Positions 46,372-56,370 of a stretch of 64,000 nt of DNA are shown piece by piece (position 1 is the first letter of the stretch; each line of letters begins with the position of its first letter). Both the position numbers and the translations under genes were made by a program. This stretch comes from Lentinus brumalis. Taxonomy: Eukaryota; Basidiomycota; Agaricomycetes; Polyporales; Polyporaceae. The notes under the pieces were generated by a model. It saw only the letters and a program-made list of their open reading frames with translations, ran no database searches and was not told the origin of the DNA. The DNA lies in contig MARA01000074.1 in the NCBI GenBank assembly GCA_001792895.1, forward strand, positions 25,053-89,052, given 5' to 3'.

Positions 46372-49360
46372 ATGGGGCGGCGTAACAACAAGCGCAAACG
46401 GGCAGCTGCCTCATCGGAGTCTCCAGCACACGACGAGGCCCCGGACATGGCCACGGCCACGTCCGGGCTAACTGCAAACCCAGGGCCAGCCGTCAAGAAG
46501 CCTCGTACCTTCGACGAGCGGTGGAAGACTGCCGAGAAGACACCAGAACAGGTACTCGGTGCGTACTTCTGACTCTTCGATTCATCGTCGTCCTGGTACT
46601 TATTACGCGCGAGTTGCAGAGGAACAAATCGACACATGGAGGTCCCTATGCTACGGCCATTTCGACATGCCCCCGGAGATCGTGTATGAGGACGGGAAGG
46701 TTAAGTACAGGTTCTGGTGCCGCAAGTGAGTACTTATGCCATACTCTGTCTCCGAAACTGCTGACCCTTTTCCTCCACAGGCACCCGGCTGAATATGTCA
46801 CGCGCGCACGGACTGACTCGTCGACCAGTAACCTGAACGACCACATAGATGTCTGTGACCCACAGCCGGCCGCCGACCAGTCCTCCATCGCCGACTTCGC
46901 TTCTGGAGCCTCATACAACAAAGCCCGCTTCCGCTTCCTCACCACTGTCTGGGTTTCAACATGCTATCGCCCGTTCGCGATCGTCGAGGACCCACCCCTT
47001 CAAGCCATGCTGAAGATGCTGTACACGAAGGTGGAGATCCCCTCTGCGAAGACGGTCTCTCGCGATGTCAAAGAGGCTTTCAACGTCTCCAAGGCCGACG
47101 TCGCTAAGTACCTGCAGGGTCAGCGCGGTGTCATCCACATTGCGTTCGACGGTTGGACCGCCCCAAACGTCGTGTCCTATCTGGGCGTAGTAGTCGTCTT
47201 CGAAAGTTCTGGGCAGATCATAACCTTCCTCCTCGATTTTGTGCGGTGAGTCACCCTTCGCCTTGACGATGTGTGCAGCTGACTCATACATGTATATGCT
47301 CCCAGACTTCGCAAGGGACACACGGGCCGATATCTGGCCGAGAAGATGCATGGGTGCCTGGATTCCTTCGGAATCACAGACAAGGTACATTGACACGATC
47401 GTCGCGATGTGCACTCCACTGATCACAGCACTCACATGCAGATCTACGGCCAGACAGCGGATAATGCATCGAACAATGACACCATGGTCCAGTCGCTCAG
47501 CCGCCGCCTCAAAGGTCGTTGCGGTCCGAGGACACGCGTGCGCTGCCTATGCCACGTGATGAACCTCTGCGTAAAGGTACGCTTGCTGATATCTATCTCT
47601 TACATGCACCCTAGAGCTGACGCCTTCTAGGCGATGCTGGAGCCTTTTATGAAGCCCAAGAAGAAGAAGAAAGCCACAGGCAAGGGACACAGCACCCCCG
47701 TGACCCCGGGTGAACAGTCCGACGATGAGGGCGAGGACGAGGACGAGGACGAAGACGAGGATGACGAGGACGAGGACGATGATGACGACGATGAAGAGGG
47801 CGATGGTGATGGCAACGACAGAGACGACTCTCGCGACGGAGAGACAGCCGGTGACGTCGACGATCAAGAGCTCGACGCAGACCGTGAGGCCAGCGACACC
47901 GCGGAGATCAACGACCTCGTCGCCGCTGTAGATCTTGCTGACCATGACCGCTTATTTGCGCAGAAGACTCTCTCCAAGGTACGTTCGGTTGTTGTCTAGT
48001 CCGACGCCCAATCAACTCATGAGACACGTTCTGGTCACCAGGTTCACTCCCTCACGAAGAAAATCTTCCACAGCCCCACCCTTCGGGAAGACCTCGACGG
48101 GCTATGCGAGAAGCACAACATCAAGTCCCGCAGCGTCGTCCGCTCAGTCCCGACCCGGTGGAACAGCGTCGCCATGACAAGCCGCCGTACCATCGACCTC
48201 GAACCAGCCCTCAACGACCTCGTAACCAAGGCTGCTCACAACACCTCACGGGGCCCTCGCCTCCTTCGCTTCAAGCTCTCAGCGGAAGAGTGGAAGATCC
48301 TGAAGCAGCTTGAGGGGATCCTCGCAGTGAGTACCGCTTGAATCCTTGATAACACGCTGTGTTCTTCATGCTCATGTTGGTGCTTCAACCAGTACTTCTT
48401 GGAGGCCACGGAACGCATGTCGGCGCGTTCCAGGCCACTCCTGCACGATGTCATCCCGGTGATTGACCTTCTCGAGAGCATGCTTGCAGACGCGTCCTCC
48501 AATGCCGCCCTCCACCCCGCCGTGCAAGTCGCTGCCTCCCTCGCCCAATCAGTCCTCAACAAGTACTATCAGAAGACAGACGAGTCGATTCTATACCGGT
48601 GCGCAATACGTAAGTGATTCTGACATGATTCTGATATGCTCCGTCATCGCATGACCGCTGTGCTAATCATGTTTACTCTCGTCCCTTGCAGTGCTCCACC
48701 CGCGCCATAAGATGTCTTACTTCAAGCGGCAGAACTGGCCCGAAGACTGGATTGATACCGCCGTCGCTCTGCTGCGTGAAGAATGGCTGCGGTACAAACC
48801 TGTCCCCACGGCGGCAGGAGCATCTGAGAACCCCAAGGTAAGTGCGTTCTCACGCAGTCCATGTGCCCCGCTCACGCATCCATGCAATCAGATGGGGCTC
48901 TTCGCAGTGCTCGACGATGACTACTCCTCGGGCACTGTTGACGCGCTCGAGGAGTACCTGATATCTCCGCCCATCCCCGGCATCACGAATCCTATCCAAC
49001 ACTGGCACAGTCTCGATAGCGAGCACAATCCGCTCGCTCGTATGGCCCTGGACATATTGTCTACGCCTGGTACGCTGCTTTCAATTTACCCCACATGCTC
49101 TGCTGACTTTGTCTGTGTCGTCAGCTACCTCGGTCGATGCCGAGCGTTCCTTCTCCCGTGGAGGTCTCACGGTCTCAAAACTACGCCACAATCTTTCGGA
49201 CGAGTCAACGCGCGCAGCCACGGTTCTTAGCGCATGGATGGGCGTCCCTGGCCTCGTATCAGAGGGCAAGATTGTTCAGAAGTTCACTGACAAGGCGTCT
49301 CGCGCGACCGCTGGGGTGGCAGCAGGTGCTAGTGGGGATAACGCTATTACTGTAGAGTAG
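46372..49360 (+). CDS. hAT transposase
   Basis: The start at 46372 gives MGRRNNKRKRAAASSE, a basic signal-like leader. A BED-type finger spans the next exons (YGHF...VKYRFWCRKHP, then DSSTSNLNDHIDVC). The RNase H-like catalytic region contains IHIAFDGWTAPNVVSYLGVV, IYGQTADNASNNDTM (the second acidic position) and RVRCLCHVMNLCVK. A long Asp/Glu tract follows (about 47715-47870). The core resumes with IKSRSVVRSVPTRWNSVAMT, and the C-terminal dimerisation region has HPLARMALDILSTPATSVDA-type HNPLARMALDI, then ERSFSRGGLTVSKLRHNLSD. Stop is at 49360. Eight or more introns are visible and every exon is open, so it appears functional. The acidic insertion is unusual in length. Antisense Ser-rich frames over it are shadows. 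Confidence 0.93.
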
Positions 49361-49598
49361 TTGTAGCTTGTATGGTCCTTTCTTATATCATATTTCTTGC
49401 TCCGCAATCATGCTCCATCTGTTGTGTGCTGCATCTGTTCTACCCACGGGTTTACCTGTTTACCTGGCAACTGGGACCTGCACTCGTTCAATACCCGTGG
49501 GAAAAAGATACCCATACCCACGGATGCGTCACTCGTGGGTACCGGCACGGCTCCCACCGTGGTTACCCATGAGTATATGGCACTCGTGTCCGTCCCTA

Positions 49599-49606
49599 TG
49601 CTACTA
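49599..49606. repeat. hAT target-site duplication, right copy (TGCTACTA)
   Basis: This is identical to 44732-44739, and the KDZ exon continues directly from it (AACGCGGAG...). Confidence 0.95.
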
Positions 49607-51047
49607 ACAACGCGGAGATCTATAATGCGACGACTCGTCCCGAGGCAATTGCCAATCTATTTCCCCCTGACTTCAAGTTGCACGACCAGCTTACGACGGC
49701 GCGCGCTTGGGAGGCATTCTTCACATATGCGCTCCTGCGAGAGTACGAAGAACTCAGTGCCACACTGGAGCTTGCACATAACGCTCCGAGTCACATGGAG
49801 CGTCTGAGGCCCGCTCTGCAAGCTCGCAACCAACAGATGGTTGGGCCGGGGCAGGAAGAATGGTCCCATGCATGTGATCTGTGCTGCTGGGTGCATCAAG
49901 ATGATGACGGACAGTATGGTACGTCCACATTGACTATGCAGTACGAGCAGTTGACTGAATTGTCTTCTCTTAGTTGCACTGCGATCTGTTGTTACCGACG
50001 GTGTCACTATCAGACACCCATGCTGCGGTGTTCATGACTGCAAGGAGCCAATCGTCCGCACGAAAGGGGCCAGTTATTGCGCTACGCATGCATTCAAGGA
50101 GAAAGAGTGCTCCGTCGTTGAGTGTGCTGAGAGCGCGGAGGATGGCTTCAAGACATGTCCACTCCCATCGCACCGTTCCGTCGAAGAGCATTACCAGCTC
50201 AAGTCAAAGGCTATGTTCCAGCTCCGAGCTCGTCTTGAACGGCTGAACGAATCTCAGGGCCACAATGTCGCTCCCGAGACACCATCAGTCCTGTCCAACC
50301 TGTCTCCGAGCACCGGTTCCGACACCACCTTGCCTAGCCTCTCTGCAGACGCGGATTTGGAAGAGATCGCCGATAACCTCCTCGAAGGAGAAGTTGAATG
50401 CGAGGAAAAATCTCCAGAAGGCAATCGTCGCATCAAGGCACTGCTGGGGCGTCGGCAAACCCACAACGAGGAGCTGTGCGTTGCCTCCTGTGGTGTCGTC
50501 CTCGGACGTGCTACCTTCTTCGGTTCCGAGGCGGTCAACGGTGTGCTTGTGAGTCTATTCCCGCTGCCATTGGCCGCATTTCACTGAGCTGAAACCTTTC
50601 TAGCATTTCTGGCGTCGTCTCTTTCCGACCAAGAAGTCAGTTCCAGGTGTCAACTGGCATGACTCGAACTGCCGTGTGTGGGCTCTCCTCAACAACAGCA
50701 GCAAAGATATGCGGGAGCATTTCGCCCACATCGCGCTTCCGGTCGACGTTTTCCACTTCAAATGCAAGCACAAGGAGTCGGATATCGAATGCGGGACTCA
50801 CTGCAATCCGTACATCTGGCCGGAGCTTCGCACAGCGGACGGAAAATGGCGCTTCAACTCGTCAGCGGCCGAGCAGATCAACGCCTGGTTCTGCAAATAT
50901 CATGCAATTGTTCGGGAGATGGATACGGACAGGTACAATTTCTTCCTAGATGAGATGATCAAACAGCGCAACCGTGTGACCGTTCGTCGTCTTCATGAGA
51001 AGGGTCATCAGCCGTACCGGATTCCTCGTCATGTACTTCTCAACTAG
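49607..51047 (+). pseudogene. KDZ-type transposase with CxC5/CxC6 clusters, 3' part
   Basis: The frame continues with NNAEIYNATTRPEAIANLFP and AWEAFFTYALLREYEELSAT, then HACDLCCWVHQDDDG up to an intron (about 49919-49974). The CxC6-type cluster follows: IRHPCCGVHDCKEPIVRTKG, ASYCATHAFKEKECSVVEC, GFKTCPLPSHRSVEEHY. The final exons carry the transposase C-terminal core: VNWHDSNCRVWALL, ALPVDVFHFKCKHKESDIEC, HCNPYIWPELRTADGKWRFN, SSAAEQINAWFCKYHAIVRE and YNFFLDEMIKQRN. Stop is at 51047. This is the conserved KDZ end region. No stop or frameshift is seen in this half. Confidence 0.85.
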
Positions 51048-51103
51048 CCAGAGTATTTAGTAACATTGTGCAGTGGGTACTGGGAACTCGCCGCGGTCCA
51101 TCC

Positions 51104-51800
51104 TGTGATAGACCTTAACACGGGGTGTGTGCGTCGGTCCGAAGGTGCGATGGTCCGTCTGGGCGTACACCCGGGGAGTCGAGAGGAAGAGTGAGGGGAG
51201 GAGAGGAGAGGGATAGAGCGAGAGGGGAGTAGCGAGATTGTGTGTAGAGTAGCCTGGAATTGAACGCGTTGCAACGCGCCCAAACAGTCGTGCACTGGCT
51301 TGTGCGAGGGCGTGAGTCGAGGAGGCAAGAGGAGACGTCGAGAGGACAGATGAAGTCGAGAGTCGAGGACGAGGACGGAAGTTGAGAGTCGCAGTCGAAC
51401 TAGCGGTTGCGCGGTCTAAAACGGGGGAACGGAAACTTGTTGATGCTAGCTAGTTGTGGTCTTTATATACATGCGCACTTTCTTGGCTGACTTAGTAGCG
51501 AGATAAGTTTGTAGAGGAGGATAGGAGGACGGGATGAAACGACTGGAACACGGTAAAACATTGCTACGGTAAGAGCACTAATAGTAAGTCTAAGCGAGAC
51601 ACGATCACGAGGGCGTGTCAGGGAAAGGACGAATTGTGTATGAACTACCACGTACGTAGGCACTATACCAAGCGTAGCGTAAGGGTCCTGGAGGTGTACC
51701 GGAGGTGCGAAAATAGAAATGAAGGTGAAACAACGGGTAGGAGGAAGGTAGAAACGGCGGTCTTGAGTCGAGCTTGGTATGGCGCCCTGCGCGCCTGTCC
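51104..51800 (-). mobile_element. Solo LTR-like sequence (minus orientation)
   Basis: It starts TGTGATAGACCTTAACACGGGG-like at 51104, a typical LTR end read from the opposite strand. It lacks coding pattern and has a TATA-like TATATAAAGAC on the minus strand (plus 51458-51468). It contains many GTCGAG words, as does the region at 7.1-7.4 kb. No internal retrotransposon genes adjoin it. The far edge and the target duplication were not resolved, so the right limit is approximate. Confidence 0.4.
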
Positions 51801-53105
51801 CGACCGAATCGTACTCGCTCGGAACGCGTCGCGCGTGTCGGAGACGTCCTCGGTGGGGCTGCGGACAAGTTGCTCTGCGTGGCGCGCCGTCTGGGCTGAC
51901 GTCGCGGAGATGGGTGCTGAATCAGCTCGACATTGACCTTGTTCACGACACTTCCAACGACTGCGGTCGTATTCCGAGTGTCGGTGAATGTGTCGGGGTC
52001 CGTGGACGGCGGGCGGGTGTCTGCTGGACGTGGAGGTGTGTGGTGGTGACGAGACAAGGCGGCGTATACGGTGGTAGCGTGCAGCGGTGCGCGCTGCCCA
52101 TCACCTGTCCAAGACAGCCTGAAACTCCTGCACCCTCTTCTCCGTCGCCTATGAGTGGATATACTGGACACAAATACACTATCCTACCACATTTCATGCT
52201 CTTTCACACATTTTCCTTGCGATTCCCTGCCTTTCATCGACTTTCTCGTCCTTTACCACACTTTTAGGCGCTTTCCCACCATTTCCTGGGAATTCCTCGT
52301 GATTCCCAACAAATATCCCGTTTCCCCCTTCTTTCACGAGTTTTCCGCTCGTTTCCTCCTCTTTGCCATCGTCTCATCTACAAGCGACACCTTCGGCCGT
52401 CCCTCACGTATTCAGACTGTTTCCTCTGTTTCACCCCTTCTACGTGCCTTTTCATACAGTTTATCACGTTTTATCAGCCGTCGCCCACTGCCTCGCTTAT
52501 GCAGCACCCGCTACACGTCCCTCCACTTTCCCACTCTTTCACTATCCTTCAGATTGTTTTCGCTTCTTTCCCACTGTTTCCGTGTCTTTCATGCGCGCCA
52601 TTCATCCCATGTACTCCTCGCTTTCACCCGATTTCATCGGATTTTACGCGCTTTCATCGGATTTTACGCGCTTTCATCCGGCCGTCGATCCATCTCGATC
52701 ATGGAAGCTCCGCCAATCTTTTCAGGCACTACCTCCGGCTATGTGCCGTCCCTCACATGCACTGCCAAACCACCGGGTCAGTTACACCTGCTTTCAACAC
52801 GATAGAGAACTCCCCGAACCCCTCAACATATTCAGCTGACTACCGACTCAGTAGCCTTCCCAGCCCGCTCGCTCGCCACTGTACGCGAGAAGACCGCCCA
52901 GTCGGAGTGGGGCTCTCGACGCCTCGCCACGTCTATTTTCGCGTTCCGCCTCAGCCGATTATTCTTTCAAATATGCCGAAGGTCTCTATCGTTGTCCGCA
53001 CTCAGACAGTCAGAGTCACCTACTCCCGAATCCAAGCCCCGTGCTGACTCAGTCCACCCTCCCACCGCTACCACCCTCTCCTCCCCTCATCTGCACTGTC
53101 CTCCC
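51801..53105. other. Intergenic, pyrimidine-rich upstream region of the integrase gene
   Basis: From about 52180 to 52700 the plus strand is dominated by C/T tracts with recurrent TTTCNCNC and CTTTCAT words. Two exact 20-bp tandem copies lie at 52632-52671 (TTTCATCGGATTTTACGCGC) with a further partial copy. No gene is supported. Frames seen here are composition artefacts. It is probably the promoter and 5' region of the integrase gene. Confidence 0.5.
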
Positions 53106-54924
53106 ATGGATCCTCGTCTGAACAACATCCGTCACGCCTATGTGGCTCTTTCCCAGCGTGTCAATGTCGCTCTACGCACACAAGTCGGAGACACGACGAG
53201 GCTTCGCGAGGTCCGCAATCAAGCTCTCTCACTGCGCTCCGCCGCAGATCAAGTAAGTCTCGCCCACACTTTTATGACTGTCTCCCCACCCATGCATCTA
53301 CCATCACAGCACCGCCACGTCTTCCCGCCAGAGGAGTATCGCACACTGCAAGTCAGCATTGAGCGCATGGTGCGCGAACTCGATGCCGCATGTCACCAGT
53401 CCGTCGATCCTCCCGATGCCCCCCTGCTCCCAATCGTCGATACCGTGAAGACAGGGCGCCGTGGCCGGCCCGCCAAGCTAATCGACCGCACCTTCCTGCA
53501 GTACGCTCTCCAAATGCGCGGCCCTGCTCGCATTGCGAAGCTTCTTCACTGCTGCCCGCGCACCGTGCGCCGCGCTGCGCTCCGGTACGGTCTCGTTCAA
53601 CCCGCCCCGCCTGTCTTCCGCACCGTACCCAACGAAGACGGAACTACCACGCGCATCCACACGACTGTTACCCCACCTGTCTCGCAGCTCAGTGACCAAG
53701 CCCTCGATCGCGAAGTCGCCGAGATCCTGTCCGTGTTCCCTAACTTTGGCAGGGTCATGCTAGCTGGTCGGCTCGCTGCTCGTGGCCTTCGCGTTCCGGA
53801 CGCGCGAGTTCGCGCCTCATACCTCCGCGTCCGCGGCGCACCTCCTGTGTTTGGCCGCCGGCGTATCATCCGCAAGAAGTACAGGGTCCCCGGACCCAAT
53901 TCGCTGTGGCATCACGACGGCCAGCACGGCATGTAGTCCGCCTCGTGATCGTGCATCGTCATGTCATGCTAACTCTCCACTTCGTTCCAGGTCTCATCCG
54001 GTGGAAGTTCGTCAATCACACGTTCATCGACGGCTCCTCCCGCCAGGTCACCGGCACTGGCATTCATTCAAACAACCGCGCGCATACCGTCCTGCAGCTG
54101 TTCCTTCGAGCGACCCGCCAACACGGTGTACCCAGCCGTGTTCGAGGTGACCACGGCACGGAGAACCTCCGAGTGGCGCAGTGGATGGAAGAACATCGCG
54201 GGCTCAACCGCGGCTCTTACATCTGGGGTCGGTGAGTGTAGCATACACTCATTCCATCTCCCTTCACCTTGCTGATTACTCTTCATGCAGGAGCGTCCAC
54301 AACACACGCATCGAGCGGCTGTGGTTCGACGTCACTAGCGGTTTCGGCCGCAAGTGGAAGGAGTTCTTCACCCAGTTGGAGGAGAGTTGCGACCTCGATC
54401 CCGACCAACCGCACCACATCTGGCTCCTCCACCATCTTTTCCTCGCCGCGCTCAACGAGGACGCGCAGGAATGGGCGGAGGCGTGGAACGCGCACATGTT
54501 ACACGTGCGCGGAGAGCCTCCAGCGTCGCCCCGCGAGCTGTTCATGTTTGGCATGGTAAGGGACGGTCCACGCGGTCTCGATTTTGCGGACCAGGACTTG
54601 CTACCTGAGGAGCTCCCCAACTACGGCATCGATTGGGACACGCTCGCCGACCCTGTCCTCATGCGCCATCATCAGGAGTCGCACCCCGCCACCCAGGCTG
54701 ACGCAGTCCCCCTGCCTTCCATAGGGCAGCCGGCTCAACTGTCGCACGTCCCATGCGAGCCCCCGGCATGCCCGCTTCTTCCGGCCCATGTCCTGATGCT
54801 CGACGCGCATCTGGCCGCACACTTTGACCTTACATCCCGCGACATGCTCGTGCGCCGAGCGATATGGGGTGCGGCCCTACAGTACTATACGTATCTCACC
54901 AATGTACACGGCCCCGCTGTGTAA
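53106..54924 (+). CDS. DDE integrase-type protein (rve-like integrase core)
   Basis: Four exons: 53106-53252, 53310-53928, 53991-54231 and 54291-54924. The start [18 protein letters not shown] leads through a basic [10 protein letters not shown] segment to a helix-turn-helix-like region ([20 protein letters not shown]). The integrase core has LWHHDGQHG (first Asp), [33 protein letters not shown] (second Asp) and [15 protein letters not shown] (Glu). The second Asp and the Glu are separated by 34 residues, close to DD35E. The C-terminal region ([20 protein letters not shown]) is typical of a large agaricomycete family annotated as integrase core proteins. Reverse transcriptase and protease are absent. 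The second intron starts GC rather than GT. The frame is open and the catalytic triad complete. Confidence 0.85.
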
Positions 54925-55129
54925 ATTCCCCGCTGTGTCTGCGGTTTTCGACATAGATATCCATCGATGTCGTCTTTCCGCAGGAGTGTTGACTCCCGTA
55001 ATCTCACGCACCTCCGATGTCTGTTGTCATTCATGATCGTCCAACTGCGCGTGGATCCCAAAGCCTCGCGCACCCCTGTAAACAAACCCCAACAGGGCTA
55101 CGTAGTCGTGACGTAGTAAGGAACAAGTT

Positions 55130-56258
55130 CTAGTCGCCATCTCCCTCGGTATCGGTGGTTTCCTCGGTATCGGTGGTTTCTAGGAACGCCAGCTGCTGCT
55201 TCCTCCACGCCTTGGAAGGTATCTGCGCCGGGTCGATCGGGATAACCATGCGCGCAAAATCTAGCTGCAGGTTCCACGCCCTGTCGCCGTGCACGCTCCA
55301 GTATCCCTCTACATCACGCCTTGTCCTCGCCATCTCCACATGGTCGGGCACCGGCGCGCGCACTGTCTCGGATGCTCCTGGTGCGACCTGCACGCCGACA
55401 GAGACACGGAACATCTGTGGGAGTAACTGCCGCGCGGCCATGTTGCCCTCTGTTGCGTTGTAGCCCCTGCTGTCTCGCATCCTCTGTAAGCCGTCACGAT
55501 GTCATCAGAATAATATGTTATATGAGCATCTGCACAGTACCCACGTAACGCATGTGCTGCCAGCACCACTGGTGCAACTGGAATAGCTGTTCCCGCCAGT
55601 CGCCCCCTCTGTACCAAGGCTGTCCCCACGGCGTGAGGGCCCACACCATCCTTTGGAATATCTGGAAGTCGCTTCCATCCTCATCGTAGATTGCCATCCC
55701 CGGCCCACATGCGAAGCTAAGCAGAACTTGCAGTAGGCCCCGGATCTCCCCTTGCACCTGGCGATTCACGCCGAGGAGCTTGAAGACGTCGCTTTCCAAG
55801 AACGCCAGCAGCAGCCGCAGCCTGTGCGTCTCGCTGTGACCCTCCGCCTGTCCCGCCACCAGCAGGGGTATCTATGTAAGGATGCTCAATCAACCCAATT
55901 CGAGCAGTGCAGACGTTCGCGCTCACCGTCATTCGTGCCGGGTATCTCTCAATCCTCAAGAAGTACGAGATGTATTTCGGAGGCCGGTAGATGCCCTTCG
56001 CCCTCGCGTCGTAGATTTCCTCGGCTGTATCCAGGAACGCGTACACTTTCAGAGGCACGCTGGAGTACGGCGAGGCCATGGTGTCGAATCGTGGTTAGAG
56101 GCGAATGTCAGGCGTTTACGCATGTTCGCATCGCCCCATATAGGCAGTCCCTGCACCGAATCAGTCAACCTCTCAACGAGACCGCCCACCCAAGTCATCT
56201 CTTCATCCAGCCAGCCGCCCCGCCATGCTGCGATGTCACCCCAATATAGACACACCAT
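55130..56258 (-). CDS. Uncharacterised protein, second gene of the integrase-adjacent cluster
   Basis: Minus strand. MVCLYWGDIAAWRGGWLDEE and LPIWGDANMRKRLTFASNHD are followed, in another frame, by SVPLKVYAFLDTAEEIYDAR and PPKYISYFLRIERYPARMT. An intron follows, then LLLAFLESDVFKLLGVNRQV, FQIFQRMVWALTPWGQPWYR and HQWCWQHMRYV. A last exon runs AARQLLPQMFRVSVGVQVAP to ETTDTEETTDTEGDGD. The frame change near 56.08 kb is a 1-base shift or a separate start at 56079. The C-terminal ETTDTE repeat is a short tandem duplication (about 55143-55180). The protein is Trp/Tyr-rich with no recognised domain. It is transcribed convergently with the integrase gene. Confidence 0.5.
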
Positions 56259-56370
56259 CAGCGTGGTCTTGACCCATACTTACATCAGCGCACGCACAAT
56301 AACCGTGCACGCAGAGTTTCACTCTAGGCATGTACCGTCATATATTCATCCAGGTGTCAACCTACCTTCC

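Larger units (their letters stand above)
44740..49598. mobile_element. hAT transposon, 4,859 bp, complete
   Basis: The terminal inverted repeats are TAGGGACGGACACGA on both ends (15 of 15). The flanking 8-bp duplication TGCTACTA is perfect. Subterminal regions (about 44755-44945 and 49440-49575) are packed with ACCCGCGGGT, ACCCACGGGT and GAGTACCC words in both orientations. The element holds a transposase gene (+) and a small minus-strand gene. It sits in a coding exon of a KDZ-type transposase. The perfect duplication, intact termini and largely open transposase suggest a recent insertion. Confidence 0.95.

Noticed and set aside
51640..52200. Minus-strand frame of 188 codons, Arg/Ser/Thr-rich
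   Set aside because: It lies in LTR-like and low-complexity DNA with several frames open at once.
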